Counted from the stretch's first letter, positions 18,187 through 27,790 are shown. The stretch is 64,000 nucleotides of DNA from Seonamhaeicola algicola (GCF_007997385.1 NZ_VOSC01000012.1:558001-622000); one strand, 5' to 3'. Made by a program: numbers and translations. The notes: generated by a model from the letters alone, not told the origin.

Positions 18187-19023
18187 ATGAAACCAGTTTT
18201 AGAACATATTAAATTAGGTGAAAAACGCTCTATATTAGCGTATAAATATAGTGGTGAAGATTTTGATGCGCCTTGGCATTTTCATCCGCAGCATGAACTA
18301 ACGTTTATTACAAAAAGTACTGGCACGAAGTTTATTGGCGATTATGTGGGCTCATATCAACCTGGAGAATTGGTGCTTTTAAGATCATATTTGCCACATT
18401 GTTGGAAAAATTTACAGGAACAAAACGAAATGCCAGAGTCTATTGTAATACAATGGAACAAAGGTATTTATAATAGAGTGCCTGAATTAGAGGCTTTATT
18501 TAATATGTTAAGAGCAGCATCTAGAGGTATTTTATTTTCTAAAGACACAGTAAAAGCATTAAAGCCAAAAATTGAAGCATTATTACATTTAGAAGGGCAG
18601 GCACTTTATTTAAATTTGCTTGAGTTGTTATTGGCGCTTGCTGCATGTGATTTTACATATTTATCAAATGCTAGTTTTGAAGATGATATTCCTACAGAGT
18701 ATGGTAGTAGAATGAGTAAAATTCATGATTTTATTGAAGCCAATTATCAACGTAAAATATTCTTAAAAGAATTAGCTGAGTTGGTAAGTATGTCTGAATA
18801 TTCGTTTTCACGTTTTTTTAGTAAAATGATGGGCCGTCCATTTTTTACGTTTTTAAATGAATACCGTATAAATATAGCAAGCAGAATGTTAATTGATACC
18901 GATTGGTCTGTGGCGCAAATAGGGTATGCATGTGGTTATGAGTCTTTAACCTTTTTTCATAAACAATTTAAAAAAGTTAAACATGTTACCCCCAAAAAGT
19001 ATAGGAGTAAGCACAAAGCATAA
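18187..19023 (+). CDS. AraC-family transcriptional regulator
   Basis: 278 residues. The N-terminal cupin sensor domain (about 1-140) carries PWHFHPQHELTFI. The C-terminal domain (about 178-276) has two helix-turn-helix motifs: FLKELAELVSMSEYSFSRFF and WSVAQIGYACGYESLTFFHK, then HVTPKKYR. It is transcribed away from the P450 operon and towards the 3' end of the SusE-like gene. The cupin pocket probably binds a sugar released by the pathway, and control of the P450 operon is likely. AraC genes accompany the demethylase module in related bacteria. Confidence 0.92.
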   Translation: MKPVLEHIKLGEKRSILAYKYSGEDFDAPWHFHPQHELTFITKSTGTKFIGDYVGSYQPGELVLLRSYLPHCWKNLQEQNEMPESIVIQWNKGIYNRVPELEALFNMLRAASRGILFSKDTVKALKPKIEALLHLEGQALYLNLLELLLALAACDFTYLSNASFEDDIPTEYGSRMSKIHDFIEANYQRKIFLKELAELVSMSEYSFSRFFSKMMGRPFFTFLNEYRINIASRMLIDTDWSVAQIGYACGYESLTFFHKQFKKVKHVTPKKYRSKHKA

Positions 19024-19025
19024 TT

Positions 19026-19059
19026 AAAAAAGGAAGCTGATAAAGGCTTCCTTTTTTTT
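19026..19059 (+). terminator. Rho-independent terminator of the araC gene
   Basis: A 12-bp stem (AAAAAAGGAAGC / GCTTCCTTTTTT) with an 8-base loop and T tract starts 3 bases after the AraC stop. Confidence 0.85.
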
Positions 19060-19072
19060 GAAAATCAAATCG

Positions 19073-19093
19073 CAATTTACAGCTTGTAAATTG
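19073..19093. repeat. Perfect 9+3+9 inverted repeat downstream of the SusE-like gene
   Basis: CAATTTACA - GCT - TGTAAATTG forms a perfect 9-bp stem with a 3-base loop just 6 bases beyond the SusE-like stop on the minus strand. It lacks an immediate T run, so it may be an mRNA 3'-end-stabilising hairpin or a weak terminator. Confidence 0.5.
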
Positions 19094-19098
19094 TAAAC

Positions 19099-20682
19099 TT
19101 ATGGTCTGCTTGTTAATTTAAACAGTGTTAAGTCATCAATATAAAATTTAAGTCTATCTGTATTATCATTAACACCTCTTATCATGTAACTAACATCACC
19201 AGAAGCGGCAAATTGCACAACTGCAGATGAGTAGAACCACTGCCCAACAGGTGTGGTAGTAGTAAATGTAACGTTATCACCAATACCCCAATTTGTTCCA
19301 GGATTCCAGTACATTCTAATATTTGCTTCACCAGTTATATTACCTAAATCTTCAATATACACCCATACACCCATTTCATAATTTACACCAGATTCTACAA
19401 GAAATGTAATGTCTTCATTATCATTATTTCTATGGCCCATAATCATCCCTCCATTTGGTCTAAACTCAATATACATGCTTTTACTACCAGTGTGTGCTCT
19501 ATCAAAAGAGAGGTTATAATCATATTCGCCCCATCTGCCGCCCCACCAAAGGTATGGCCAATTGCTATCTTCAGTTGTTTCAAATGAATAATCAATATCA
19601 GTTTCTTCAAGTACGTTAGTTTTAATAAAATCTGTTAAAACAGCACCTGTAATGGTTGTTGCCGCAACAGCATCCATGGTAGCTAGTGTTCCTGGAGTGT
19701 ATGATATTTTTACAACATCATCATTATACATAATTTCATTTGCAAGTTCTACTTGTAAAATATTACCCTCGTTAGCATCAACAGTTACGCTAGCTATTTC
19801 AGGATTTATCACAGCGCCACCAGCCGTTTCAATAGCTACCGAGAAGTTGTTTTTATTAACGGTTTCTGGGTTCATTTCTCTACTAAACTCTAAACCTATG
19901 GTTGTTTGGTATTCTTTTTCAAAAACACGATCTAATGTTACGGGTTCTGTTGAAGGAATTACTTTAATAAAGTTTTTAAGTGATATGGTATCAGCATCAC
20001 CGGGTCTGCTTCTAGAGGCTATGTATTGCAAATCCCATGAGCCTAATTTGCTAAATCTCATATCAACTTCGGTTTCTTCACTAGTTGTAATTGATGTTGG
20101 TTTTCCTCCTGCCGATGACCATACAATTTCATCGGGAGCACCAACAGCAGTGTATGTTAATCTTATAAATTCACTAGCTGTAATTTCATTTTCGGCATTG
20201 TCAGTCATTGTTAATTCATTGCCTGTAGAGCCATCGTCATTTATATAGTAAGCTTTAATGTTAGATTCTACCCAATCTAGTACGGTTACAACAATTGTTG
20301 TATCTAACTCTCGGGTTGTGTTTGGTACTGTGCTGTTTTCATTTGGGTACACATCGCCTTTAAAGGTTTGATTTAAAGTTACATTATAAACACCGGGTGT
20401 GTTAAAAATACCTTTAACAACATTTTTAGTTGAAGTATTACCATCTTCACCAGAAATACGAGATACATTTTCAGGAAATGTCCAAGTTCTACTTTGAACG
20501 CCTTGAGATAAATCGCCAAAATCAATATGACCTCCTGGGTTTATGGTGTTATCAAAATTCATTTCAGAAGTTACAATAACTCTGTGGTTGGGCTCTGTTG
20601 TGCTAATGGAATCGTCTTCAAAACAACTTACAGCAATGGTAGTTGTTAAGATTAACATGATTAATAATTTTATATTTTTCAT
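19099..20682 (-). CDS. SusE/SusF-position surface glycan-binding lipoprotein
   Basis: 527 residues with a lipoprotein signal and lipobox Cys20 (TTIAVSC). A PKD-like domain (about 35-140, with DFGDLSQGVQSRTWTFPE and GVYNVTLNQTF) is followed by Ig-like domains (about 140-345, one of the kind with TTIGLEFSREMN). A C-terminal jelly roll (about 350-527, with HTGSKSMYIEFRPNGG and FYIDDLTLFKL) resembles CBM4/9-type carbohydrate-binding modules. It is encoded 15 bases after the SusD gene, the usual place of a surface glycan-binding protein. The ligand is inferred to be a galactan fragment from the neighbouring catabolic operon. The sequence family is not a classical SusE match. Confidence 0.8.
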   Translation of the reverse strand: MKNIKLLIMLILTTTIAVSCFEDDSISTTEPNHRVIVTSEMNFDNTINPGGHIDFGDLSQGVQSRTWTFPENVSRISGEDGNTSTKNVVKGIFNTPGVYNVTLNQTFKGDVYPNENSTVPNTTRELDTTIVVTVLDWVESNIKAYYINDDGSTGNELTMTDNAENEITASEFIRLTYTAVGAPDEIVWSSAGGKPTSITTSEETEVDMRFSKLGSWDLQYIASRSRPGDADTISLKNFIKVIPSTEPVTLDRVFEKEYQTTIGLEFSREMNPETVNKNNFSVAIETAGGAVINPEIASVTVDANEGNILQVELANEIMYNDDVVKISYTPGTLATMDAVAATTITGAVLTDFIKTNVLEETDIDYSFETTEDSNWPYLWWGGRWGEYDYNLSFDRAHTGSKSMYIEFRPNGGMIMGHRNNDNEDITFLVESGVNYEMGVWVYIEDLGNITGEANIRMYWNPGTNWGIGDNVTFTTTTPVGQWFYSSAVVQFAASGDVSYMIRGVNDNTDRLKFYIDDLTLFKLTSRP

Positions 20683-20697
20683 AATTCAAACAATTTT

Positions 20698-22428
20698 TTA
20701 GTTATTCAAACCGTCATTGGTTTGTACTTCGCCATTTGGAATAGGGAAGTAGTTATGTTGCAATGGGTTGTAATTTTGAGATGCCAAGAAAAAATCTGGT
20801 CTTATTCTTTCATTTATAAATAGAGGTTCAACGCCACCATTACCAACTTGTAATACTGTGTCTTTGTTGTTTTCTCTCCAAATTTCATCGGCACGTAACT
20901 CATCAAAAACTTCTTTTACTATACCCCAGCGTACTAAATCTTTCCAACGGTGCCCTTCAAAACAAAGTTCTACGGTTCTTTCAACACGTTGTATATGGGT
21001 TAAAACAGTTTGAGCGTTAGCTGGTACTAATGGTTGTGTGCCGTGTACTTGTTTGCTAATATGTAATTGAGGAAACATACCGCCATTCATATCCATGTAT
21101 TGTTGAAGTGTGTAAACACCAGCGCGTTTTCTAACCATATCAATATATTCAATGGCTGTTGCGTAATCTCCACTAGCATTAATAATAGCTTCAGCATACA
21201 TTAATAATACATCGGCATATCTAATATGCCTAAAGTTAATACCAGATCTTGACAGTGCTGGTTCTGCAGGTAAATGATACCAGTTAGAGTGTTTTTTTAC
21301 ATAAGCACTTTGCCCAAAGCCCCAACCACGTGGTTCGCCTTGGGGAAGTTGATAGTATAAGCCTTCAAAATTACTTGGCGCTATGGTGGCATTCATTCTT
21401 CTAGATTCTAGGTTGCCATCATTAATAGGATTGTTTGGATCTACTTCATCATTTACCAACATTTCATGTAAGTTATATGATGGCAGCACAGTATTAAAAG
21501 CACCAAAGTTTAATTGTCCAACGGCGGTTGCCATGGCGGTAGATTCTGCACCTGATTCAAAAGCATTATCATCAACAACAGATCCAGGTACACCAGGTGC
21601 TATATCAAAAGAATAATTTACTTCAAAAATAGATTCTTCATTAAATTCATTTTCATGCCAAAAATTATCAGTAATGTCTCTTGTAAGCGCATATACATCA
21701 GAATCTATTACTTGTTTGAAAAGAGTTGCTGCTGTTGGCCAGTTTTCATCATATAAATGCACTTTACCTAATAATGACGTAGCGGCTCCCCAAGTTGCAC
21801 GCCCAACATTTTTGTTATCCCAGGTTTGTGGAAGGTTTTCAATAGCAAATTGTAAATCTGGAATTATTATAGTTGTATTTACATCATCAATAGAAGAAAA
21901 AGGTTTGTTGAAGTCTTCAAGCCCTTCAGCAACTTCATTATGTATTACAGCACCACCATATGTGTGTGCTAATTGAAAGTAGAAAAACGCTCTTAAAAAA
22001 CGCGCTTGCCCTTCAATTTCGGCTTTAGCGTTACCATTAAAAACTGTTGGGTCTGCTTGTTGTATAAACTGAATAACTTGGTTAGCCCTAAAAATACCTA
22101 CGTATAATTGGTCCCATTTATCGGTAATGTGATAAATTCCATCATTATAAGTTAAATTTCTGAATGCATTTGGACGATACCAAGATTCTGTTCCGGCAAT
22201 ATCACCTAAAACAAACTCATATTGAAGTTCGCCACCGCTTACACTTGGAAATTGCAGCGCGCCGTAAACTGTTGTTAGGGCACTGTTAAATTGTTTTTCA
22301 GATTGCCAAAAGGTTTCTGTTGTAATGGCATTAGGGTTAATTTCCTCAAGAAAATTACTTTCATCGCAGCTTACAAATGCAAGCATACTTAAGAAAATTA
22401 AGCTTAAAATTTTATTATATATTTTCAT
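20698..22428 (-). CDS. SusD/RagB-family nutrient-binding outer-membrane lipoprotein
   Basis: 576 residues with a lipoprotein signal (lipobox LAFVSC). SusD hallmarks follow: NFLEEINPNAITTETFWQSE, helical TPR-like segments with ARFLRAFFYFQLAHTYGG, the RHIRYADVLLMYAEAI block, and the terminal NPLQHNYFPIPNGEVQTN. It forms the lid of the SusC transporter and captures oligosaccharides at the cell surface. It lies 17 bases after the SusC gene and 15 before the SusE-position lipoprotein in one operon. Confidence 0.95.
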   Translation of the reverse strand: MKIYNKILSLIFLSMLAFVSCDESNFLEEINPNAITTETFWQSEKQFNSALTTVYGALQFPSVSGGELQYEFVLGDIAGTESWYRPNAFRNLTYNDGIYHITDKWDQLYVGIFRANQVIQFIQQADPTVFNGNAKAEIEGQARFLRAFFYFQLAHTYGGAVIHNEVAEGLEDFNKPFSSIDDVNTTIIIPDLQFAIENLPQTWDNKNVGRATWGAATSLLGKVHLYDENWPTAATLFKQVIDSDVYALTRDITDNFWHENEFNEESIFEVNYSFDIAPGVPGSVVDDNAFESGAESTAMATAVGQLNFGAFNTVLPSYNLHEMLVNDEVDPNNPINDGNLESRRMNATIAPSNFEGLYYQLPQGEPRGWGFGQSAYVKKHSNWYHLPAEPALSRSGINFRHIRYADVLLMYAEAIINASGDYATAIEYIDMVRKRAGVYTLQQYMDMNGGMFPQLHISKQVHGTQPLVPANAQTVLTHIQRVERTVELCFEGHRWKDLVRWGIVKEVFDELRADEIWRENNKDTVLQVGNGGVEPLFINERIRPDFFLASQNYNPLQHNYFPIPNGEVQTNDGLNN

Positions 22429-22445
22429 AATATTTTTTTTATTTT

Positions 22446-25400
22446 TTAGAAACTTAACTGTACACCTAGCATGAATTGGCGGGTAACAGGGTAACTACCA
22501 CTATCTATACCTCGTGTAAATAAACCATCGCCACCAACTTCAGGGTCGTAACCAGTGTAGCTAGTAAATGTAAATGGGTTGGTTGATGTTAAAAATACTC
22601 TAGCTTTATCAATGCCTGTAGCGTCTTTAATGCCGGGAATTGAGTAACCTAAGGTTAGTGTTCTAATTCTTAAATATGAACCATCTTCTAAGAAATAATC
22701 AGAGGCAGCTCTAACATTACTATGAAATGCGTTTTGCCTAAATGTAGGAACGTTTGATGTTGGGTTTTGTGGGCTCCACATGTTTACTAAATCTATGTGC
22801 CTGCCTGCTGTATAGGCATATAGTTTGGCGCCGTTGTAAATTTCTGTGCCGCCAACGTAGTATCCTTGTATATCAAAATCAAAATTTTTATACTTTAGGT
22901 TTAGGTTTAAACCGGCTTCAAATTCTGGTTGCCCAGATCCAGAATAAACTCTGTCTTTATCATCAATTTTACCATCGTTATTAGCGTCTTTATACATTAA
23001 ATCTCCTAATTGAGGTGTACTTACGCTGCTTAAATCAAGTTGATTATATTCATCAAGTTGTTCTTGGGTTTTAATAACACCATCATTTTGAAATAAAAAG
23101 AAAGCACCAGCTTCATAACCCTTAGCTAAAAAGGTAGTGTATTCAACATTTTCACCTCTAGAGGCAAGTGGCCTACCGTTAGCATAGCCTCTTTCAATAC
23201 CATTTAAATCTGTTACTTCGTTAGTATTTGTTGTAAATGTTCCTGTAAGGCTAAATTTTAAATCGCCAATACTGTTTTTGTAGCTGGCAGCTAATTCAAC
23301 ACCACGGTTAAACATATTACCTGCATTAATATTTATAAAGTTAAATTGTGAAGCAGCTCTTGGCTGATGTGTACCAGATGAAGGGGCAATGCGTTGTTGT
23401 AATAGCATATCTTGCTTATCATTTTGGTATACATCGGCAGTAATATTAAGTCTGTTTTTAAACATAGAAAGTTCAATACCAATGTTTTTTGAAACTGTTG
23501 TTTCCCAAAAAATATCAGATGCATAACGTCTTTGAACCGAGCCAAACTGCAAATCTTCATCAAAACCAAAAGGATAGTTAATGCCGGTTTCAATAACGGG
23601 TTGGTATGAATAATCAGAAACGCCTTCATAACCTAATTCTGCCCAACTACCTCTAATTTTTAATGCGTTTATAAAAGGCAGGTTAAACCAGTTTTCTTCG
23701 TGTACATTCCAACCAGCTGAAAACCCATAGAAATTACCATATTTATTGTCACTAGAGAATTTTGAAGAGCCATCGCGCCTGTAACTAGCCGATAGTAAGT
23801 ATTTTTGGTTATAATTATACTGTACTCTAGCAAGTTTACCTGCTAGTGTTCTGTTAATATTATATGAGTTAGGTTTAATACCTTCGGCACCAGCACCAAG
23901 TGTTTGTATATCATTACTTGCGTTTTCATCATAAATAACACCAACGCCTACAGTCCTAGATTTAAATCTTTCATATGACATTACACCTAATACATTTAAA
24001 TTATGTAAACCAAAACTTGTTGAATAATTAAGTATATGTTCTATAGTTTCTCTTTTTGTGAAAATATAGTCTTCATCTAAAGTTGCTTGCGGCCTAGAGG
24101 CAGTAGCATTGTATACGCCTTCTCTAGAAAAGGCTAAATATTGCGGTTGGAAGAATCTTCTAAAATAATTCCATTCATTTCTACCAAGGTTTAGTTTGTA
24201 TTTTAAACCTTTTAAAACTTCATATTCTAAGTTTAAAGCAATGTTGTTTGATTTTACTTCGCGTTCATCAACATTATCTAATTGTCTTGATAAAAAACTA
24301 TAAAATATTTCATTACCAACATCAAGTTCAACGCTATTTTGACCCACATTTGGAATAGAGTTAAGCGGTCTTGCCCAAGGCGATTGCCCAATAGCATATT
24401 CATACAATGCCCATGGTTCTTGAGTTCTGTTTTCAGTGGTCATTCCTATGGTAGCAAATGCTTTAAATTTTCCTTTTGAAAACTGTCCCGTAATTCTGCT
24501 TGATAAACGATCAAAACCAGAGTTAATTAACACACCATCTTGTTTAAAATAGTTGGTTGAAAAGTTAAAGGTTAAATCTTGCATGCCACCCGAAATGTTA
24601 AGGTTTGCATTTTGTATTATGGCATTGTCATTTTGAACATCGGCAACAAAATCTGAGTCATAATCTAAGGCATCAGGTTGAAAGAAGAATGTTAAAGGTT
24701 CTGTACCTAATTGTTGTGTAGTAACTTCTAGGTTGTATAATTGTTGTGTGGTATTCATTAAAGGTGTGCCTGAAGTAATGTTTTGAATACCTGTATATGT
24801 AGATATATCTACTTTCATATTACCAGATTTTCCTTTTTTAGTGGTAATAAGTATTACACCACCAGTAGCTCTAATACCATAAATAGCTGCCGAAGCACCA
24901 TCTTTTAATATATCTATAGACTCAATTTGTTCTGGCGGAATGTTTGGGTTGCCTTCTTGCGGAATATTATCAACAATATACAAAGGCTCGCCACCATTAA
25001 TTGAGGCTAAACCACGAATTTGTACGTTTGACGACTCTCCGGGTCTACCGCTGGCAGCTTGTATATTAACACCTGCAACTTTACCTTGTATGGCAGCGCC
25101 TAAATCTGCAACAGGTGCTTTTACAATTTCATCGGCGCTTACTTTAGCAACTGCACCAGTAACTTCTTTCTTTTTCTGGGTACCATATCCTACAACTATT
25201 ACTTCTTCTAGTTTAGATAGGTTTTCTTCTAAAGTAACATTAAGTGTTGTTTTACTACCAATGGTAACCTCTTTGGTTGTGTAGCCAATAAAGCTGAATA
25301 CTAAAACATCATTAGTATTGGCGGTAAGCTCATAGTTTCCATCAAAATCTGTGGCGGTTCCTTTAGTAGAACCTTTAACTAAAATGGTTACGCCTGGTAA

Positions 25401-25538
25401 TGGAAGTCCGCCATTAGCACTAACTACTCCTTTTATAGTTTTACTTTGGGCATTAATGCTTCCGCAAACGAGAGTAAACAAAGCAAAGTAGAGGGTGTAC
25501 TTAAAACTTTGTTTAAAACAAAAGTTTAATTTCATCAT
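22446..25538 (-). CDS. SusC/RagA-family TonB-linked outer-membrane transporter
   Basis: 1030 residues, the normal SusC size. A signal peptide (about 1-30, ending SINAQ) precedes the carboxypeptidase-like domain (GVTILVKGSTKGTATDFDGNYEL) and the SusC-specific TonB box/plug start LEEVIVVGYGTQKKKEVTGAV (split around residue 115). The plug contains NVQIRGLASINGGEPLYIVD and YGIRATGGVILITTKKGK, and a barrel with C-terminal RQFMLGVQLSF follows. It imports oligosaccharides using TonB energy together with the SusD lid. It is first in a three-gene operon divergent from the TPR-HTH regulator. Confidence 0.95.
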   Translation of the reverse strand: MMKLNFCFKQSFKYTLYFALFTLVCGSINAQSKTIKGVVSANGGLPLPGVTILVKGSTKGTATDFDGNYELTANTNDVLVFSFIGYTTKEVTIGSKTTLNVTLEENLSKLEEVIVVGYGTQKKKEVTGAVAKVSADEIVKAPVADLGAAIQGKVAGVNIQAASGRPGESSNVQIRGLASINGGEPLYIVDNIPQEGNPNIPPEQIESIDILKDGASAAIYGIRATGGVILITTKKGKSGNMKVDISTYTGIQNITSGTPLMNTTQQLYNLEVTTQQLGTEPLTFFFQPDALDYDSDFVADVQNDNAIIQNANLNISGGMQDLTFNFSTNYFKQDGVLINSGFDRLSSRITGQFSKGKFKAFATIGMTTENRTQEPWALYEYAIGQSPWARPLNSIPNVGQNSVELDVGNEIFYSFLSRQLDNVDEREVKSNNIALNLEYEVLKGLKYKLNLGRNEWNYFRRFFQPQYLAFSREGVYNATASRPQATLDEDYIFTKRETIEHILNYSTSFGLHNLNVLGVMSYERFKSRTVGVGVIYDENASNDIQTLGAGAEGIKPNSYNINRTLAGKLARVQYNYNQKYLLSASYRRDGSSKFSSDNKYGNFYGFSAGWNVHEENWFNLPFINALKIRGSWAELGYEGVSDYSYQPVIETGINYPFGFDEDLQFGSVQRRYASDIFWETTVSKNIGIELSMFKNRLNITADVYQNDKQDMLLQQRIAPSSGTHQPRAASQFNFININAGNMFNRGVELAASYKNSIGDLKFSLTGTFTTNTNEVTDLNGIERGYANGRPLASRGENVEYTTFLAKGYEAGAFFLFQNDGVIKTQEQLDEYNQLDLSSVSTPQLGDLMYKDANNDGKIDDKDRVYSGSGQPEFEAGLNLNLKYKNFDFDIQGYYVGGTEIYNGAKLYAYTAGRHIDLVNMWSPQNPTSNVPTFRQNAFHSNVRAASDYFLEDGSYLRIRTLTLGYSIPGIKDATGIDKARVFLTSTNPFTFTSYTGYDPEVGGDGLFTRGIDSGSYPVTRQFMLGVQLSF

Positions 25539-26137
25539 ATATTTAGTTTAGTTTAAAGAGCTTAAAATTAATATGATAGTAACTTTTGTTTAGCTTTTAC
25601 TACTGCATCATAACTAGACATAATTAGTTTTTAAGCCTGAAAAAACTTGATTAAAACTTGATTTTAATTAGATTAAAGTTTTGTATATCAGTGTATTAAT
25701 ATATTTTAGTTATGTTTTTTTAACGTTTTTTTATGATAATTAAACTAAACCGTGAATGCGTTTCAGTTTATGCTAGTTGTATATATTAGTTTACTGTTAA
25801 TATTAGTAAGTTTTTTTATTTTTTCAGATTATGTTGGTAACTAGTCATTTTTAAATAAATTAATGCTTTTTGGGGTTTCTGAAAACTAAATGAGGATTCA
25901 GTTTTCTTTAATTAAAAACTAACTATCTTGTTTTATTGAACTAAACATATTGTTTTGTTATTTGTTTGTTTTGTATAGATTGTTTGGTTTTATTATTCTT
26001 AATATCAATGTATTATAAAATATTTATGCTTTATTTGTTTAGTTTTAGTAACTGTACAAAAACTTGACATACCCTATTTATTGCACATCATTTATCTATA
26101 TTTATTATTACTAAACTAAATTATACTATAAATTGTA
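25539..26137. other. 599-base AT-rich divergent regulatory spacer between susC and the TPR-HTH regulator
   Basis: No credible gene lies here. The spacer holds the inverted pair ATTTAGTTTAG (25541-25551) / CTAAACTAAAT (26111-26121), placing the same 11-mer just before each divergent start codon. More ACTAAAC copies lie near 25744 and 25941, and there is a GAAAACT-N12-AGTTTTC dyad (25881-25906). A TTTATTTG near-match to the -7 box at 26030-26038 could serve the regulator. No full promoter consensus was found for susC. Confidence 0.55.
25881..25906. promoter_or_regulatory. Candidate regulator-binding dyad upstream of the PUL
   Basis: GAAAACT and AGTTTTC form a perfect 7-bp inverted repeat separated by 12 bases, roughly midway between the two divergent genes. 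The spacing suits a dimeric helix-turn-helix protein. It could also be a chance AT-rich dyad. Confidence 0.3.
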
Positions 26138-27775
26138 ATGAATACACTACCTAGAATTGCTATACTAGTTATAGCTTTTTTTGTTGAAAATGCGGCTTGT
26201 TTTGGAGCCAATTACACTTATAACGATTCTACTAACGTTGAAGGATTATCATTAAGGCAAAAGGCTAATGAGTTACGCTACAAGTTTCCAGACAGTTCTA
26301 TAACACTTTTAGAACAGAGTTTTAAAATTTTTATTGAAGAAAAAGATACTATTCAAGCTGCTAATAGTTTACTAGCAAAAGCACATGTTTTTGAAAATAA
26401 TGCTAATTATTCAAAATCATATGATGCTTATTGGAGCGCCATGATGCTTACTGATAATTTCAAAAATCATAATATTAGATCTTTAATTTACCATAGATTA
26501 GGCAGAATATATAGTTATTATAAACGTGAAGATGAAGCCTTAAAGTATTTAATTAAGGCGTTAACACTAAGAAAAGCAAGTATAAAAATTGATGGATTAG
26601 ATAAAAGTGAATTAATACCCTATTATTACTTTTTAGCAAGTACTTATAGAGAATTGAATAAACCTAGTTTAGCAAAAAAATATGTAGATAGTTGTTATCA
26701 AATTATGCCAGTTAAACTTAAAGATTTTTCAAAAGAACTTGTAGATTTTGAGCATGCTTATGTTTTATCTCAAACAGAAAAAGAAGTGGAGGCAATACAA
26801 CTCATGGAACATATATATCCTTGGTTTAAAAGTAATTTGCCATCCTATTTAGTTCTTTTTTATAAACAATGGGGCGATATGTATTTAGGTTTAAATAAAC
26901 TTTCTATTAGTGAAGATTTTTACATGAAGTCGTTATCAATTTCTAAAGCATTTAATTCACATAAAGATTTTACTCCATTAGTACACGAAAAGTTAACTGA
27001 AATGTATTTAAAAAAGAATGACTATAATAATGCATTTAAACATTTAAAATTAGCTAAAGAGTTAAATGAACGTTTTTTTGATAGTAGAAGTAAAAACAAT
27101 CAGTCTTTATTAGAAATTAAAGACAATTACAGAATAGAAAAACTCAAACAAGAAGCGCACATAAAAGAGCAATACTTAAAGCAACTTGAGCAAGAGGAAG
27201 AAATTGGTAATTTACAACGTATAATATTATTAGTTTCTGTTGTTTTTATAGCAGTTTTAGCTTTCATATACGTAAAACATTTAAGAACAAAACATAACGC
27301 CGAAAAAGCGCTAATAAAAAAGAATCAAGAGTTAGAAAACAAAAAAACACAAGAATTATTAGAACTTAAAAATAAAGAATTAGCAGCATCTGCCTTACAA
27401 CTTATAGAAAAAGAAGAGTTTTTAAAAACATTAAAATCTAAGGTTAGAGTAAAAGATGAAAAAATTAAAGTACATGAAGTTAATAAAGTATTACGTTCAA
27501 TATCAGTAAGTAATAATCAGAATTGGGAAGAGTTTAAGCTTCGTTTTATTGATGTTAATAAAGAGTTTTATAAAAAAATGTTTGACAAATTTCCAAACTT
27601 AAGCCAAGGTGATCAAAAAATATGTGCACTTATAAAATTAAATTTTTCAAGCAAAGATATGGCACGTTTGTTAGGAATTTCAGTAGAATCTGTCCATACA
27701 TCACGGCATAGAATTAGAAAAAAGATGAACCTTTCAAGAAGTGTAAATTTAGAAGATTACATCAATTCCCTATAA
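26138..27775 (+). CDS. Membrane-spanning TPR regulator with C-terminal LuxR-like helix-turn-helix
   Basis: 545 residues. An N-terminal signal-like segment (1-22) precedes tetratricopeptide repeats (about 70-310). One transmembrane helix follows (361-379, IILLVSVVFIAVLAFIYVK), then a coiled coil (380-450) rich in Lys and Glu. A C-terminal LuxR/GerE-like helix-turn-helix lies at about 487-535 (LSQGDQKICALIKLNFSSKDMA, split; then VHTSRHRIRKKM). This predicts a periplasmic TPR sensor and a cytoplasmic DNA-binding end. It is divergent from susC and so a strong candidate for its regulator. The sensed ligand or partner is unknown. It shares a bidirectional terminator with atpC. Confidence 0.85.
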   Translation: MNTLPRIAILVIAFFVENAACFGANYTYNDSTNVEGLSLRQKANELRYKFPDSSITLLEQSFKIFIEEKDTIQAANSLLAKAHVFENNANYSKSYDAYWSAMMLTDNFKNHNIRSLIYHRLGRIYSYYKREDEALKYLIKALTLRKASIKIDGLDKSELIPYYYFLASTYRELNKPSLAKKYVDSCYQIMPVKLKDFSKELVDFEHAYVLSQTEKEVEAIQLMEHIYPWFKSNLPSYLVLFYKQWGDMYLGLNKLSISEDFYMKSLSISKAFNSHKDFTPLVHEKLTEMYLKKNDYNNAFKHLKLAKELNERFFDSRSKNNQSLLEIKDNYRIEKLKQEAHIKEQYLKQLEQEEEIGNLQRIILLVSVVFIAVLAFIYVKHLRTKHNAEKALIKKNQELENKKTQELLELKNKELAASALQLIEKEEFLKTLKSKVRVKDEKIKVHEVNKVLRSISVSNNQNWEEFKLRFIDVNKEFYKKMFDKFPNLSQGDQKICALIKLNFSSKDMARLLGISVESVHTSRHRIRKKMNLSRSVNLEDYINSL

Positions 27776-27790
27776 TTTTAGTAAAAATAA

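Noticed and set aside
19652-20248. 198-residue open frame on the plus strand
   Set aside because: Antisense to the SusE-position lipoprotein. The opposite frame has a lipobox and recognisable domains, and this one has no motif, signal or promoter.
24940-25284. 114-residue plus-strand frame opposite susC
   Set aside because: Shadow of the conserved SusC plug region. No start context or homology recognised.
26064-26069. E. coli-like -35 TTGACA before the TPR-HTH gene
   Set aside because: There is no -10 at proper spacing, and the host's housekeeping promoters use TTTG / TAnnTTTG.
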